A DNA stretch of 7,762 bases from an uncultured Ruminococcus sp. (lineage in GTDB: Bacteria > Bacillota > Clostridia > Oscillospirales > Acutalibacteraceae): assembly GCA_902773065.1 (NCBI GenBank), contig CACYDD010000201.1:1-7762 (forward strand), read 5' to 3'. Below are positions 6,274-7,762 of the stretch, one piece after another. Below the pieces are notes generated by a model. The model was given only the letters and a program-made list of their open reading frames with translations. It did not search any database and was not told the DNA's origin. Every line of letters starts with the position of its first letter. Positions within the stretch are counted from its first letter, which is position 1. The translations under genes and the position numbers were made by a program.

Positions 6274-7542
6274 ATGGAATACTTGTATTTGTTGATACTT
6301 GCGCTTATTCTTGCGTCCACGAAATTGTTCGGACTGCTTTCCAGGAAAGTGAATATGCCGCAGGTTGTCGGTGCGCTTCTTGCCGGAGTGCTGATCGGTC
6401 CGACGGTTCTGAATCTTGTCGGTGCGGACAATTCCGTGCTGGCGGGGGGAGACAGTCTGGCGTTTATCAACCATACGGCAGAAATCGGTGTGATCATGCT
6501 GATGTTCCTCGCAGGAATCGGCACAGATTTTTCGGAGCTGAAAAAAACAGGTGTGGCTTCGTTTATTATTGCTCTGATCGGCGTTATTGTGCCGATGGCA
6601 GGCAGCGGACTGACCTACGGGCTGTTTTACGGATTTGATTTTTCCAATCAGCTGGAGCTGTGCAAAACGATTTTTGTCGGCGTTGTGCTGATGGCTACCT
6701 CCGTAAGTATCACAGTCGAAACACTCAGGGAACTGGGCAAGCTCAAAACCAAAATGGGTACGGCAATACTCGGAGCAGCAATTATCGATGATATTATCGG
6801 AATCATTGTTCTGACACTTGTGACAGGACTTCAGGACCCGCAGGTCAACCCTGTGGAATCGGTTGTCAAGATCGTACTGTTTTTTGTATTTGTGGTGGTT
6901 TGTGCAGTGGTTGTCAAGCTGCTGTCAAAAATTCCGAAAAAATTTTATGCGAAAAAACACAGGATCGTGATTTTCGGTCTTTCGTTCGCTTTTGTGATGT
7001 CGTTTTGTGCAGAATACTTTTTCGGTGTTGCAGATATCACAGGTGCTTATTTTGCAGGTCTGATCCTCTGCAATTATTCTTCTCACGAATATATTGACGA
7101 AAAGGTCAGTATTGCATCTTTTGCATTTTTCTCGCCTGTATTTTTCGCAAGCATTGGTATCAAGACCCATGTGACAAGCATGGACAGCACGATTTTGTGG
7201 TTCACAGTCGTACTATTAGTTGTTGCGATACTTTCCAAGGTCGTCGGCTGTGGTTTGGGAGCAAAGCTTTGCAAATTCAACAATAAAGAAGCACTCGGTA
7301 TCGGTATCGGCATGGTATCACGCGGTGAAGTCGCACTGATCGTGGCACAAAAAGGAAATGAAGCAGGCATTATCGATGCGGCACTGTTTCCGCCGATCGT
7401 TGTTGTGGTAATCGTTACGACGATCATCACACCGATTCTTCTGAAAATCGTTCTTGCCGACAAAGCAAACGGTGATACAGAAAAAGAAAAATCAAAATCC
7501 AAAAGCAAAAAAACCAAAACAGCAGCGGCTGCTGCAAAATAA
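6274..7542 (+). CDS. Cation:proton antiporter, CPA2 family (Na+/H+ exchanger domain)
   Basis: This integral membrane antiporter is predicted to exchange protons for Na+ or K+ across the cytoplasmic membrane, for pH and ion homeostasis. The ATG at 6274 is chosen because AGGAAGGG (6261-6268) precedes it; the in-frame TTG at 6253 overlaps the purine-rich site. The 422 residues form roughly 12-13 hydrophobic segments covering about 2-395. Family signs are AEIGVIMLMFLAGIGTDF, TSVSITVETLRELG, the paired aspartates D172-D173 in AAIIDDIIGIIVL (the ion- and proton-binding pair of electrogenic CPA2 members such as NapA), and GMVSRGEVALIVA with S349-R350-G351-E352. There is no C-terminal TrkA-N (RCK) domain, so it is not a full KefB/KefC. 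The last 27 residues (396-422) are cytoplasmic-type tail, with nine Lys and ending in five Ala and Lys. Ion specificity cannot be read from sequence alone. No partner gene is apparent next to it. Confidence 0.9.
   Translation: MEYLYLLILALILASTKLFGLLSRKVNMPQVVGALLAGVLIGPTVLNLVGADNSVLAGGDSLAFINHTAEIGVIMLMFLAGIGTDFSELKKTGVASFIIALIGVIVPMAGSGLTYGLFYGFDFSNQLELCKTIFVGVVLMATSVSITVETLRELGKLKTKMGTAILGAAIIDDIIGIIVLTLVTGLQDPQVNPVESVVKIVLFFVFVVVCAVVVKLLSKIPKKFYAKKHRIVIFGLSFAFVMSFCAEYFFGVADITGAYFAGLILCNYSSHEYIDEKVSIASFAFFSPVFFASIGIKTHVTSMDSTILWFTVVLLVVAILSKVVGCGLGAKLCKFNNKEALGIGIGMVSRGEVALIVAQKGNEAGIIDAALFPPIVVVVIVTTIITPILLKIVLADKANGDTEKEKSKSKSKKTKTAAAAAK
7520..7534 (+). other. GC-rich hairpin at the 3' end of the antiporter gene
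   Basis: CAGCAG (7520-7525) and CTGCTG (7529-7534) form a perfect 6-bp stem with a CGG loop, inside the codons of the poly-alanine tail and 5 bp before the stop codon. No T run follows, so it is not a convincing intrinsic terminator, but it could protect or pause the 3' end of the transcript. It is the only hairpin of note between the antiporter and rpmE. Confidence 0.4.
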
Positions 7543-7566
7543 ATTAAAGAAAAATTTCAAAAAACC

Positions 7567-7595
7567 TTGCATTTTGAATGAATATATGTTATAAT
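7567..7595 (+). promoter_or_regulatory. Predicted promoter with extended -10 for rpmE
   Basis: TTGCAT (7567-7572) and a perfect TATAAT (7590-7595) are 17 bp apart, and TG at 7587-7588 completes an extended -10 element. Transcription would begin near 7602, with a leader of about 35 nt. This fits a strong promoter for a ribosomal protein gene. Confidence 0.75.
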
Positions 7596-7636
7596 CCTAA
7601 TGTTACTCAGGGACTTTATGAAAGAGGTGAATTCAA

Positions 7637-7762
7637 ATGAGAGAGAACATTCATCCGAATTATCAGCAGACAACGATCAGATGTGCTTGCGGTAATGTAA
7701 TTGAAACAGGCTCAACGAAAAATGATATCCGTGTTGAAATTTGCTCAAAATGCCATCCGTTC
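7637..7762 (+). CDS. rpmE: 50S ribosomal protein bL31, zinc-binding type (partial, 5' end)
   Basis: The first 42 codons of the large-subunit protein bL31 are present; the gene runs off the right edge. The ATG at 7637 follows GAGGTG (7624-7629) by 7 bp. The start MRENIHPNYQQTTIRCACGN is the typical bL31 N-terminus. The four zinc ligands, Cys16, Cys18, Cys36 and Cys39, are all present, so this is the C-plus (RpmE) form and not the zinc-free paralogue (YtiA/RpmE2) used under zinc limitation. It has its own strong promoter. Confidence 0.96.
   Translation, partial: MRENIHPNYQQTTIRCACGNVIETGSTKNDIRVEICSKCHPF

Noticed and set aside
6231..6638. Plus-strand open reading frame overlapping the start of the antiporter gene
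   Set aside because: It is an out-of-frame shadow, rich in Arg, Cys and Gly, while the antiporter frame has clear membrane segments and family motifs.

Overview
The window looks like a chromosomal stretch from a low-to-moderate-GC member of the Bacillota, most likely a Clostridia gut bacterium of the Ruminococcaceae/Oscillospiraceae type. The reasons are strong AGGAGG-type ribosome binding sites, sigma-A style promoters with TATAAT boxes, a lipoprotein with a Ser/Glu-rich tether, and a zinc-type bL31 protein. The assignment is by general character, not by a database match.

Layout, left to right. Positions 1-176 hold no gene I can support, only an AT-rich hairpin. Then come adenine deaminase (ade, +, 256-1947), a secreted lipoprotein with two tandem copies of a DUF4854-like domain (+, 2105-3103), and a perfect 14-bp hairpin serving as a probable bidirectional terminator. 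Next is glycogen synthase (glgA, -, 3219-4673), which converges on the lipoprotein. A divergent promoter region follows, then a RlmI-type 23S rRNA methyltransferase (+, 4904-6130), a CPA2-type cation:proton antiporter (+, 6274-7542), and the first 42 codons of rpmE (bL31, +, 7637 to the window edge).

The genes do not form one pathway. Purine salvage, envelope, glycogen, ribosome modification, ion homeostasis and ribosomal protein functions sit side by side, and each gene has a recognisable or plausible promoter of its own. Five of the six promoters read as a -35 box and a -10 box 17 bp apart with good boxes, and the sixth is weaker. The window therefore looks like a run of single-gene transcription units in a core region. 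I see no phage, transposon, CRISPR, toxin-antitoxin or biosynthetic cluster signal.

The most unusual structure is a pair of degenerate 7-bp tandem repeats. Each has five units (35 bp) and begins at the base right after a stop codon, one after glgA and one after the methyltransferase gene. Both have the same phase and orientation relative to the gene (most units end in AGT) but different unit sequences. The last unit of the second array also supplies the left arm of a terminator-like hairpin. The tandem duplication inside the lipoprotein is the second point of interest. I found no convincing evidence of a new multi-gene system here.
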